From: Actinomycetota bacterium
GTDB taxonomy: Bacteria; Actinomycetota; Acidimicrobiia; Acidimicrobiales; JAJPHD01
Assembly: GCA_021325455.1 (NCBI GenBank)
Contig: JAJPHD010000026.1
Coordinates: 248,001 to 312,000, forward strand
Direction of reading: 5' to 3'
DNA: 64,000 nt
The position numbers and the translations under genes are program-made. Position 1 is the stretch's first letter; each line of letters opens with the position of its first letter. The notes under the pieces were generated by a model, which saw only the letters and a program-made list of their open reading frames with translations, was not told the DNA's origin and made no database searches. This document shows, in pieces, positions 27,180-34,376 of this stretch.

Positions 27180-28109
27180 GTGGCCGGCCCTTCCCTCCCC
27201 CGACTCGGCGTCCTGTTCGCCCCCGACCCCGTTTCCGGGTTCGACCTGCCCGGGCTGGCCGCACGGGCCGCCCGGGCCGAGGCCCTCGGGCTGCACCGGG
27301 TGGCAGTGAGCGACCACCTCGTCTACCACGTCCCCACCTTCGACCCCATCGTGTGCCTCTCGGTGATGGCCGCCGCCACCACCACCGTGCGCCTGGCCAG
27401 CCAGGTGCTGGTGCTCCCCCTCCGCCATCCGGTCCAGGTGGCCCAGTCCTTCGCCTCCCTGGACGTCCTCTCCGCGGGCCGTATCGAGCTGGGGGTGGGG
27501 GTGGGAGGGGAGTGGCCCCACGAGTACGCCGCCGTCGGCATAGACCCTCACACCAGGGGCCAGCGGGCCGACGAGGGCCTCTCGGTCATCAAGGCCCTCT
27601 GGGACGGCGAGCCCGTGAGCTTCTCGGGACGCCACTTCCACCTGGACGGCGTCCGCCTGGGACTGCGACCGGTCCAGCCCGGCCATCCCCCGATCGTGGT
27701 CGGGGGCCGGTCGGAGGCGGCCCTGGCCCGGGCGGCACGGTGTGGGGACAGGTGGGACGGCATCTTCTTCGACCCCGTCACCTACCGACGCCGCGCCGCC
27801 CGCCTGCGCCAGCTCGCCGACGAGGCGGGGCGGCCCGTGGGAACGGGCCTGGTGGTGTGGGGCTGCATCGGGTCCTCGCGCCCGGAGGCCCGCAACCGCA
27901 TAGCCAGCACCCTGGAACGCTTCTACCACCTTCCCTTCGAGCGCTTCGCCAGGTCGGCGCTCTGGGGCACGCTGGAGGACTGCCGGGCCAGGCTGGAGGA
28001 GCTGGCCGAGGCAGGCGCCTCGGACGTCTCGGTGATCCCGGTCGGGGACCTCGACGAAGAGCTGGAGGCCCTGGGCTCCTTGTGCGCCACCGGGGCCCTC
28101 ACCTCCTAG
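27180..28109 (+). CDS. LLM-class F420-dependent oxidoreductase
   Basis: A 309-residue TIM-barrel protein of the luciferase-like monooxygenase family, of the type that uses coenzyme F420 in actinobacteria. Landmarks are VAVSDHLVY (residues about 42-50), LASQVLVLPLRHPVQVAQSFASLDVLSAGRIELGVGVG in two adjoining pieces, RGQRADEGLSVIKALW, and PIVVGGRSEAALARAARCGDRWDG. The substrate cannot be predicted. It is divergent from rpsB with a GTG start at 27180 and ends convergently with xerC. It opens the larger accessory stretch. Confidence 0.88.
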   Translation: MAGPSLPRLGVLFAPDPVSGFDLPGLAARAARAEALGLHRVAVSDHLVYHVPTFDPIVCLSVMAAATTTVRLASQVLVLPLRHPVQVAQSFASLDVLSAGRIELGVGVGGEWPHEYAAVGIDPHTRGQRADEGLSVIKALWDGEPVSFSGRHFHLDGVRLGLRPVQPGHPPIVVGGRSEAALARAARCGDRWDGIFFDPVTYRRRAARLRQLADEAGRPVGTGLVVWGCIGSSRPEARNRIASTLERFYHLPFERFARSALWGTLEDCRARLEELAEAGASDVSVIPVGDLDEELEALGSLCATGALTS

Positions 28110-28125
28110 CCCGCCCGCCTGGGCC

Positions 28126-29019
28126 TCAGGCCCGGGGGTGGGTGCGGCCGTGCTCCCTCACCAGGCGGTCCTTGCTCACGTGGGTGTAGACCTGGGTGGT
28201 CCCGAGGCTGGCATGGCCCAGCAGCTCCTGCACCACCCGCAGGTCAGCCCCTCCGTCCAGGAGGTGGGTGGCGAAGGTGTGCCGCAGGGCATGGGGGTGG
28301 GTGGGAGACTGGGCCCTGCGGTCCAGGATGCGGCGCACGTCCCTCGGGCCCAGGCGCCGGCCCCGAAGGTTGTAGAAGAGGGCCTCGGCGGCCTCGGGGT
28401 CGCGGGCCAAGAGGTGGCGCTCCTCCCTCACCCACAGCTCCAGGGCCCTGACGCAGCCCTCGTGCATGGGGACCTGGCGCTGCTTGGACCCCTTGCCCCA
28501 CACCGTCACGGTGCCGCCCCGCAGGTCCAGGTCGCCCAGGTCCAGCCCGCACAGCTCGGCCACCCGCAGCCCGCTCCCGTAGAGCAGCTCCACCACGGCC
28601 TGGTCCCGCCAGCGGGTGGCGGGCCGGCGCCCCTCCCCGGCGTCCGGAGGAGGCTGATCGAGGAGGTGGGAGAGCTCGGCCGGGGTGAGCACTCTGGGTA
28701 GCCGACCCCCGCCGGATGGCGACGACAGGCCGGCCGAGGGGTCGGTGCCGACCCGGGCGGTCCGCCGCGCCCAGGCGAAGTAGGCGCGCAGGGCCGCCGC
28801 CCGCCGAGCCATGGTCCGCCGTGCGTACCCCCTGGTCCCGAGATAGGCGAGGTAGCGCCGGAGGGTGAGGCGGCCCACCTGCTCGGGTCCGTCCAGGCCC
28901 CCCCGCTCGGCCCAGACGATGAAGGCCTCCAGGTCCCGGCGGTAGGCGGACACGGTGGCGGGCGCCGCCGCCGTCAGCGAGGCGGTGAACTCGTCCAGGC
29001 ACCAGGCCACACGGGCCAC
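28126..29019 (-). CDS. xerC: Tyrosine recombinase XerC
   Basis: A 297-residue site-specific recombinase, probably the one that resolves chromosome dimers at dif. The N-terminal core-binding domain (residues 1-90) precedes the catalytic domain. All catalytic residues are present: R152 (GSGLR), K176, H243-x-x-R246 (HALRHTF), H269 (LLGHAS) and nucleophile Y278 (TQVYTHVS). Location near dprA and rpsB is the usual chromosomal site of xerC, and no phage genes are nearby, which argues against a phage integrase. Confidence 0.9.
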   Translation of the reverse strand: MARVAWCLDEFTASLTAAAPATVSAYRRDLEAFIVWAERGGLDGPEQVGRLTLRRYLAYLGTRGYARRTMARRAAALRAYFAWARRTARVGTDPSAGLSSPSGGGRLPRVLTPAELSHLLDQPPPDAGEGRRPATRWRDQAVVELLYGSGLRVAELCGLDLGDLDLRGGTVTVWGKGSKQRQVPMHEGCVRALELWVREERHLLARDPEAAEALFYNLRGRRLGPRDVRRILDRRAQSPTHPHALRHTFATHLLDGGADLRVVQELLGHASLGTTQVYTHVSKDRLVREHGRTHPRA

Positions 29020-29063
29020 CGTACCGGGGCCGCCGGGCTGAGGTGGGTTCCTATGCTGGGCCC

Positions 29064-29855
29064 GTGGCCGGACCGGCGAGCCCCGACCCTGAGCTGATGG
29101 TCGAGCTGGCCCGGCGCCTCGAGCACTCCGAGGACGTCGTGGTGGCCACCGCCGTCCGCACCCAGGGCGAGCCCCCCTGCCGCCCGGGGTACAAGCTGCT
29201 CGTCGGGCCGAGCGGCCCGCTGGCCGGGACCCTCGGTTGCGCCGAGCTGGACTCCCAGGCCCTGGCCGACGTGCCCACCGTCCTCGAGGCCGGGGTGGCC
29301 TCCCTGCGCACGTACCGCCACGACCTGGGAGCGGTAGAGGCCTGGCTGGAACCCTATCTGGGACGGCCCCTCCTGGTGGTCCTCGGAGCCACCCCGGTGG
29401 CGGGGTGGCTCCTCCGCTGGGCTCCGGACCTCGGATGGGACACGTCCCTGGTCGAAAGCCGCCCGGAACGTATCAACGGCGAGCTGCGGTCCGCCGCCGG
29501 GCGGGTGGTGACCTCACCCGCCGCCCTGGACCTCTCCCACCGCCGCCGCCCCCTGGATGCCGTCCACACCGACCATGACGCTCCCGACGTGGCCGACCAC
29601 CTCGCCATCCTCCTGCGGGCCGGGGCTCGCTTCGTCGGCGTCATGGGCAGCCGCCGCCATGTGGGCCACCACCTGGAGGCCCTGGCCCGGGCCGGCCTCG
29701 GACCGAGCGACGTGGCCCGGGTCCAGTCCCCGGTCGGCCTGGACCTCGGAGGTGCCTCGCCGGCCGAGATAGCCCTTTCCATACTGTCGGGCCTGGTGGC
29801 CTCCCGGTCCGGCCGGGAGGGAGGCTTCCTGGACAGCTCCCGGGACGGGGCCTAG
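29064..29855 (+). CDS. XdhC/CoxI family protein
   Basis: A 263-residue protein with the XdhC_CoxI N-terminal domain (EDVVVATAVRTQGEPPCRPG) and the XdhC Rossmann C-terminal domain (LLVVLGATPVAGWLLRWAP, then GARFVGVMGSRRHVGHHLEAL and PVGLDLGGASPAEIALSI). Family members deliver or sulfurate the molybdenum cofactor of xanthine/CO dehydrogenase-type enzymes. No such enzyme is encoded here, so its client must be elsewhere or its role differs. GTG 29064 is my choice; an in-frame GTG at 29043 and ATG at 29097 are alternatives. It is divergent from xerC. Confidence 0.85.
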   Translation: MAGPASPDPELMVELARRLEHSEDVVVATAVRTQGEPPCRPGYKLLVGPSGPLAGTLGCAELDSQALADVPTVLEAGVASLRTYRHDLGAVEAWLEPYLGRPLLVVLGATPVAGWLLRWAPDLGWDTSLVESRPERINGELRSAAGRVVTSPAALDLSHRRRPLDAVHTDHDAPDVADHLAILLRAGARFVGVMGSRRHVGHHLEALARAGLGPSDVARVQSPVGLDLGGASPAEIALSILSGLVASRSGREGGFLDSSRDGA

Positions 29856-30147
29856 CCGCACCAGCGGCCCCCTGCGGGCCTTTACGTCCGGGCGGCTCCA
29901 GCAGGGCGGGACCAGATGGCCCGAGAGACCCTTGGCGGGGGACGCCGGAGGAGGCCAGGGAGCACAACGTGTCCTCCACCGCCGGGCGGGGAAGGCCGAT
30001 AACTTGACCGATGGAGAAGCGCACCGCCTCGTGCCCGCCAGGACCCTCCGAGCCGCTACCCCCGGGCTCTTGGCGTTGGGCTACCCTGGGCCTGCGGGGC
30101 CCGGGGCTTCGGCTGGCCGGGCAGGCTGCACCCGAAGAAGCGAGCAC

Positions 30148-30798
30148 ATGTCCCTGACCACCGTCCACCTGCCGTCCCCACGTGCTCTGTTCCGCCACGC
30201 CCTGCCCCACCTGATCGAGAGCGCCTTCGTCCCGGCGGCCCTCTTCTACGCCATGCTGTGGGCCCTGGGGCTGTGGGGAGCGCTGTTCGGCGCCCTGGGA
30301 TGGGCGTACCTGGCCCTGGTCCGCCGGGTGGTGAAGAGGGAGCGGATCCCGGCCATGCTCTGGATGGCCACGGTCATACTCACCGCCCGCACGGCTGTCT
30401 CCCTGGTCACGGGCAGTGCCGTCATCTACTTCCTCCAGCCCACGGCCACCACCTTCCTGGTGGCGTTCGCCTTCCTGGTGTCGGTTCCCCTCGGCAAGCC
30501 GCTCTGCCTGCGCCTGGCACGCGACCTGTGCCCCTTGGACCCCGACCTGCTCGCCCGGGCCTGCGTCAGGCGGTTCTTCCTCTCGGTCACCCTGCTGTGG
30601 TCGTTCGTGTTCCTGTCCAATGCCTCCGTCACCCTGTGGCTGCTGTTCGAGGAGTCGCTCAAGTCCTTCGTGGTCGAAAGGACCCTCTTCTCCTGGGGGA
30701 TCACGGTGGCCGCCATCGCTGTGTCGGTGGTCATGTTCCGCCGCACCATGCGCGGCAACGGGATCGCCCTGGCCTGGACTAGGCCCACCCGGGGCTGA
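30148..30798 (+). CDS. VC0807-like multi-pass membrane protein
   Basis: A 216-residue membrane protein with about six hydrophobic segments. The layout (AFVPAALFYAMLWALGL, then TARTAVSLVTGSAVIYFLQP, then TFLVAFAFLVSVPLGKPL) resembles the VC0807/septation-protein-A-like family, whose function is unknown. Homology starts at MSLTTVHL (ATG 30148); upstream the same frame is open but looks non-coding. The 292-base gap before it (29856-30147) contains no gene I can support. It is the first of five plus-strand genes with a lipid theme. Confidence 0.6.
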   Translation: MSLTTVHLPSPRALFRHALPHLIESAFVPAALFYAMLWALGLWGALFGALGWAYLALVRRVVKRERIPAMLWMATVILTARTAVSLVTGSAVIYFLQPTATTFLVAFAFLVSVPLGKPLCLRLARDLCPLDPDLLARACVRRFFLSVTLLWSFVFLSNASVTLWLLFEESLKSFVVERTLFSWGITVAAIAVSVVMFRRTMRGNGIALAWTRPTRG

Positions 30799-30867
30799 GA
30801 TCCGCCATGGCCCCCTGCCCGCCCGGTGGGGCAGGGGCGAGGCCCGGGTCAGGTAGAACCGTGGGCC

Positions 30868-31581
30868 ATGGACGGGGAACGGGAGCAAGGGGGCTCGGCC
30901 AAGTCCGGCGCCCCCGCTGGGCGGAGGCGCCTGCTCCCTCCCCTCGCCAGGCTGGCCCTGGCCTACGCCGCGGGCAGCCTTCCCTTCTCCAACCTGGCTG
31001 CCACCGCCCTTCAGGGAGTGGACCTGCGCTCGGTCGGCACGGGCACCGTGTCGGGAACCGGCCTGTACCGAGTGGCCGGGTTCTGCCCCTTGGCCGTGGC
31101 GGGTGGCCTGGACGTGGCCAAGGGGGCCCTGGGGGCAGCGGCCGGCACCGGGAAGGCCCCGCTCCTGCGGGCGGCCTGTGCCAGCCTGGCCATAGCCGGC
31201 CACAACTGGTCCCCGTGGCTGCGGGGAGCGGGGGGGAGGGGCCTGGCGCCCGCCCTGGGAGCCAGCCTGGTGCTGGCGCCCGAAGCCACCGCCGTGTTGG
31301 CCCTCGGCCTGGGCGGAGGGCGCCTGGTCGGCCAGACCGGGGCGGGGTGCTTCCTCGCCTACCTGGGGCTGGGCCCCCTGCTCCTTTCGACGAGAGGGCG
31401 CACCGGGCTGGTGGATGCCGCTGCCATCTCGCTCCCCCTCCTCGTCAAGCGGGCCCTGGGCAACTCCTGGCCCCCCCGGCTGGAGGGGGAGAAGCTGGTC
31501 AGCCGGGTCCTGTTCGACCGGGACAGCCCCCCGCCCCGACCCCGGCTCCAACCCGGGAAGACCGCCAGGCCATGCCCGTAG
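30868..31581 (+). CDS. PlsY-like glycerol-3-phosphate acyltransferase (divergent)
   Basis: A 237-residue membrane protein of the PlsY family, which transfers acyl groups from acyl-phosphate to glycerol-3-phosphate. Recognisable motifs are GSLPFSN (36-42), DLR (52-54), LDVAKG (81-86) and GH...GGRG (111-125). The usual GSGN-x-GATN loop is replaced by GTGTVSGTG, so key residues differ and this may be a paralogue with another acceptor, or inactive. ATG 30868 follows a loose purine-rich stretch. The gene overlaps the DegV gene by ten bases. Confidence 0.75.
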   Translation: MDGEREQGGSAKSGAPAGRRRLLPPLARLALAYAAGSLPFSNLAATALQGVDLRSVGTGTVSGTGLYRVAGFCPLAVAGGLDVAKGALGAAAGTGKAPLLRAACASLAIAGHNWSPWLRGAGGRGLAPALGASLVLAPEATAVLALGLGGGRLVGQTGAGCFLAYLGLGPLLLSTRGRTGLVDAAAISLPLLVKRALGNSWPPRLEGEKLVSRVLFDRDSPPPRPRLQPGKTARPCP

Positions 31582-32405
31582 GGATAGTCACCGACAGCGC
31601 CGCTGCCCTGCCCTCCCACCTCAGCGCCAGCCTGGGGGTGACGGTGGTCCCCATGCGCATCACCATCGGGCAGCAGAGCTACGAGGGAGATGGCGTCCCC
31701 CTGGAGGAGGTGGTGGCGCGCTTCGACGAGGGGGTGCACACCGCGGGGCCGGCCCCCGCCTCCTTCCGCCGGGCCTTCATGGCCGCCGACCAGGGCGAGG
31801 GGGTGGTGGCGGTCACGGTATCGGAGCGGATGAGCAGCACCTACAAGTCGGCCCTGCTGGGCGCCGACATGCACTCGGGGCGAGTGCAGGTGGTGGACTC
31901 CCGCACGGCAGCGGGGGGCCAAGCGCTGGTGGTGCTGGCTGCGGCCGAGGCGGCCAGGCAGGGCAGGGGCCTGGAGGAGGTGGTGGCCCGGGTCGAAGCG
32001 GTGAGGGAAGGCGTCCGCCTGGTGGCGGCGGTGGGGTCACTCGAGTACCTGGCCCGAGGGGGCCGCATCCCTGAGCTGGCCGGTCGGGCCGGCCGTTACC
32101 TGGGCGTGAGGCCCCTCTTCGAGTTCCGGGCGGGCCGCATCAGGCCCTTGCGACCCTCCCTGAGCCGGGACGGGGCCCTGGAGGCCCTGCTGGGTCACTG
32201 GCGCCGCAGCCGGGCTGGGCTCTCCGGCTCCGCGGCGCTGCACGTGGTGGTGTCCCATGCCCTCGACACCGCCATGGCCGACGCCCTGGTCTCCGCCATC
32301 CGGGCCGAGGTGGAGCCAGCCACCTGCCTGGTGGAGTCGTTCAGCCCGGTCATGGTGGCCCACACCGGCCCTGGCGTCACCGGCCTGGCCTGGCGCTGGG
32401 AGTAG
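31572..32405 (+). CDS. DegV/FakB-like fatty-acid-binding protein
   Basis: A 277-residue DegV-family protein. The family binds a fatty acid between two domains, and FakB members present it to the kinase FakA, giving acyl-phosphate, the substrate of PlsY. Family features are GIVTDSAAALP at the N-terminus, VTVSERMSSTYKSA around residues 85-98, and SLEYLARGGRIP around 157-168. It overlaps the end of the PlsY-like gene, so the two are probably co-translated. FakA itself is not in the window. Confidence 0.88.
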   Translation: MPVGIVTDSAAALPSHLSASLGVTVVPMRITIGQQSYEGDGVPLEEVVARFDEGVHTAGPAPASFRRAFMAADQGEGVVAVTVSERMSSTYKSALLGADMHSGRVQVVDSRTAAGGQALVVLAAAEAARQGRGLEEVVARVEAVREGVRLVAAVGSLEYLARGGRIPELAGRAGRYLGVRPLFEFRAGRIRPLRPSLSRDGALEALLGHWRRSRAGLSGSAALHVVVSHALDTAMADALVSAIRAEVEPATCLVESFSPVMVAHTGPGVTGLAWRWE

Positions 32406-32481
32406 GGAGGGGCGGAGGCACGGGACTCCCCCGTCCGGTGCCGCTACCGTCGTCTCGGTCCAGGGAACCCCAGGAGGCAAG

Positions 32482-34218
32482 GTGCCAGGCTCCCGGCTAC
32501 GAGCCGTGCACAACCGGTTGCACCTCCCTGGCCCCCTGCTGGCCCTGTGCGTGGGGCCCAGCCTGGTGGAGGCGGTCCTGGTGACCGCCCTGGGGGCCGG
32601 TAGCGGTCTGAGCCTCGCCCCCCAGGCCAATGCCCCCGTGCCCTTCGGTGTCTTCCACGACCTGCGCTGGCTGATCGTCTACTCCCGTTCCTGGGAGGGG
32701 CTGGTGGCCGAGGGGATGGCCCTCCTGGTCGCCCGCAGCCTCCTCACCGCCCTCACCGTGCGGGCCGCCTGGCCCCCGGGCCTCGACCGGCCCTCCCTGG
32801 CCTCGCTGCTCCTGCGGGCGGCCGCCTTCACCCTCGGAGCGACGGCCCTCCTGTCTCCCTGGACCATCCTGCTGTTCGGCCTGGCCGTGGCCCCGGTGTC
32901 ATGGTTCTTCCTGGCCTCGGTCCCGGCGGCGCTGATCATCGCTCTCCTGGTCCACCAGGGAGCCATCGCCCCGGGCTGGTGGCGCCAGAGCCTCGCTCCC
33001 AAGGCCCTGGCCTGGATAGTCCTCACCTTCCTGGCCTTGTCGGCCAGCGCCGAGGTCACCGGCTCCCTGCCCCCGGTGGCCGGGGTGGCCGTGGCCGGAG
33101 TGGCGGGGGTCTTCGACGCCTGGGCCTGGCGGGGGCTGGTCTCCGCCGTCGCCAACAGGCCCACGGCAGCGCGCTTCCGGCCCGTGGCCCCGGCGGGGCT
33201 GGTGAGCCTGGCCGTCGTGGTGATGGCGGGCACGGTGGCGGGCTTCAGCGTGGCGGCCCGGGTCCCCCGCTCCCCGGGGCCCAGCACCCTCCACCGGGGG
33301 ACGGCGGGCGGGCCCGGGGGCGATCCCGCCCCAGGGGACCGGCCCCGCCAGCCGCTGCTCATCGCCAGCGGCTACGGGACGCACTGGGACGGTGCCAGGT
33401 CCCCGGCCCCCCTGCCCGGACCCTACATAGAGCGTCGCTTCTCCTACCGGGGGCTGGGCCCCCACGGTCCCCTCCCCTATACCAGCGCCGACACCACCCA
33501 GCCACTGGCGAAGCTGGAGAGGCTGATGGCTGTGCAGGTCCAGGCCCTCCACCGCCTCACCGGCGAGCCGGTGAGCATCGTGGCCGACAGCGAGGGCGCC
33601 CTCGTGGCCAAGGCCTACCTGGCGGCAACCCCGGGGGCGCCCGTGAGCACCCTGGTCATGGTGAGCCCCCTCGTGAGGCCGGCCCGCGTCTACTACCCCC
33701 CCGCCGGCTCCCAGGGCTGGGGGCTGGCCGGGGGGGCCGGCCTGCTCACCCTGAGCCGGACCATCCGCTCGGTGGCCCCCATTCCCCTCTCGCCCTCCAC
33801 GCCGTTCCTGCGCTCGGTCGTCCGAGAGGCCTCCGACCTGCGCCCCCTGCTCTCCTGTCCCCTGCCCGGGGTCCGCCAGGTCGCCTTCCTGCCGCTGGCT
33901 GACGCCGTGGCCTCGCCCGACCCCTCCCCCCTTGGCATACCGTCGGTGGTCTTTCCCGCCTTCCACGGCACCATGCTGGCCAACCCGGCCGCCGACCGGG
34001 CCCTGCGGGCCGTGCTCAGCGGGAAGAGGCCTCCCCCCACCCCGGGGTGGTCCCTGGCAGACAGCCTCATACGCTCCGCCGCTGCCGCCTGGCAGGTCCC
34101 GGGCCTGGCCTCGGGCCTCAACCCGGTGTGGGACCAAGGCCCCGTGGACGGGAGCTCCCCGAGCCTCTCCCGGTGCCAGAGCATCCGGGCCCACCTCCGG
34201 GCCCAGCTGGCTCGCTGA
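32482..34218 (+). CDS. Membrane-anchored alpha/beta-hydrolase-like protein
   Basis: A 578-residue protein. Residues about 15-285 hold several membrane segments (for example LLFGLAVAPVSWFFLASVPA). From about residue 305 there is a soluble alpha/beta-hydrolase-like domain: LLIASGYGTHWDG, then a nucleophile-elbow-like SIVADSEGALVAKAYLA with S370, then LVMVSPLVRPARVYYP and a late FHGTMLANP that may hold the catalytic histidine. The elbow reads D-S-E-G instead of the usual G-x-S-x-G. GTG 32482 follows AGGAGG by five bases. I do not recognise a named family. Between a FakB-like and a glycosyltransferase gene, it may act on lipids. Confidence 0.6.
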   Translation: MPGSRLRAVHNRLHLPGPLLALCVGPSLVEAVLVTALGAGSGLSLAPQANAPVPFGVFHDLRWLIVYSRSWEGLVAEGMALLVARSLLTALTVRAAWPPGLDRPSLASLLLRAAAFTLGATALLSPWTILLFGLAVAPVSWFFLASVPAALIIALLVHQGAIAPGWWRQSLAPKALAWIVLTFLALSASAEVTGSLPPVAGVAVAGVAGVFDAWAWRGLVSAVANRPTAARFRPVAPAGLVSLAVVVMAGTVAGFSVAARVPRSPGPSTLHRGTAGGPGGDPAPGDRPRQPLLIASGYGTHWDGARSPAPLPGPYIERRFSYRGLGPHGPLPYTSADTTQPLAKLERLMAVQVQALHRLTGEPVSIVADSEGALVAKAYLAATPGAPVSTLVMVSPLVRPARVYYPPAGSQGWGLAGGAGLLTLSRTIRSVAPIPLSPSTPFLRSVVREASDLRPLLSCPLPGVRQVAFLPLADAVASPDPSPLGIPSVVFPAFHGTMLANPAADRALRAVLSGKRPPPTPGWSLADSLIRSAAAAWQVPGLASGLNPVWDQGPVDGSSPSLSRCQSIRAHLRAQLAR

Positions 34219-34277
34219 TCGGGGTTCAACATAACAGGCGGGCCCAGGCCAGAGCATCCGGGCCCACCTCCGGGCCC
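34175..34277. repeat. 30-bp perfect direct repeat, two copies
   Basis: The 30 bases at 34175-34204 recur exactly at 34248-34277, 73 bases apart. The first copy encodes part of the last residues of the hydrolase (CQSIRAHLR); the second is in the non-coding gap before the glycosyltransferase gene. It looks like a local tandem duplication of the gene end. Confidence 0.9.
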
Positions 34278-34376
34278 TGCTGGGGGCCCGGCCCCAGGTG
34301 AGGGGGGCCGATGGCGGTAGAGCCCGGGCCTTTTGGGGCAAGATGGAAGGGGACCCGAGGAGCGGGCCTGCCTTCC

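Noticed and set aside
28126-29019. Tyrosine recombinase as evidence of a prophage or integrative element
   Set aside because: It has XerC-like length and motifs and lies at the usual xerC position; no att-like repeats, tRNA gene or phage genes flank it.
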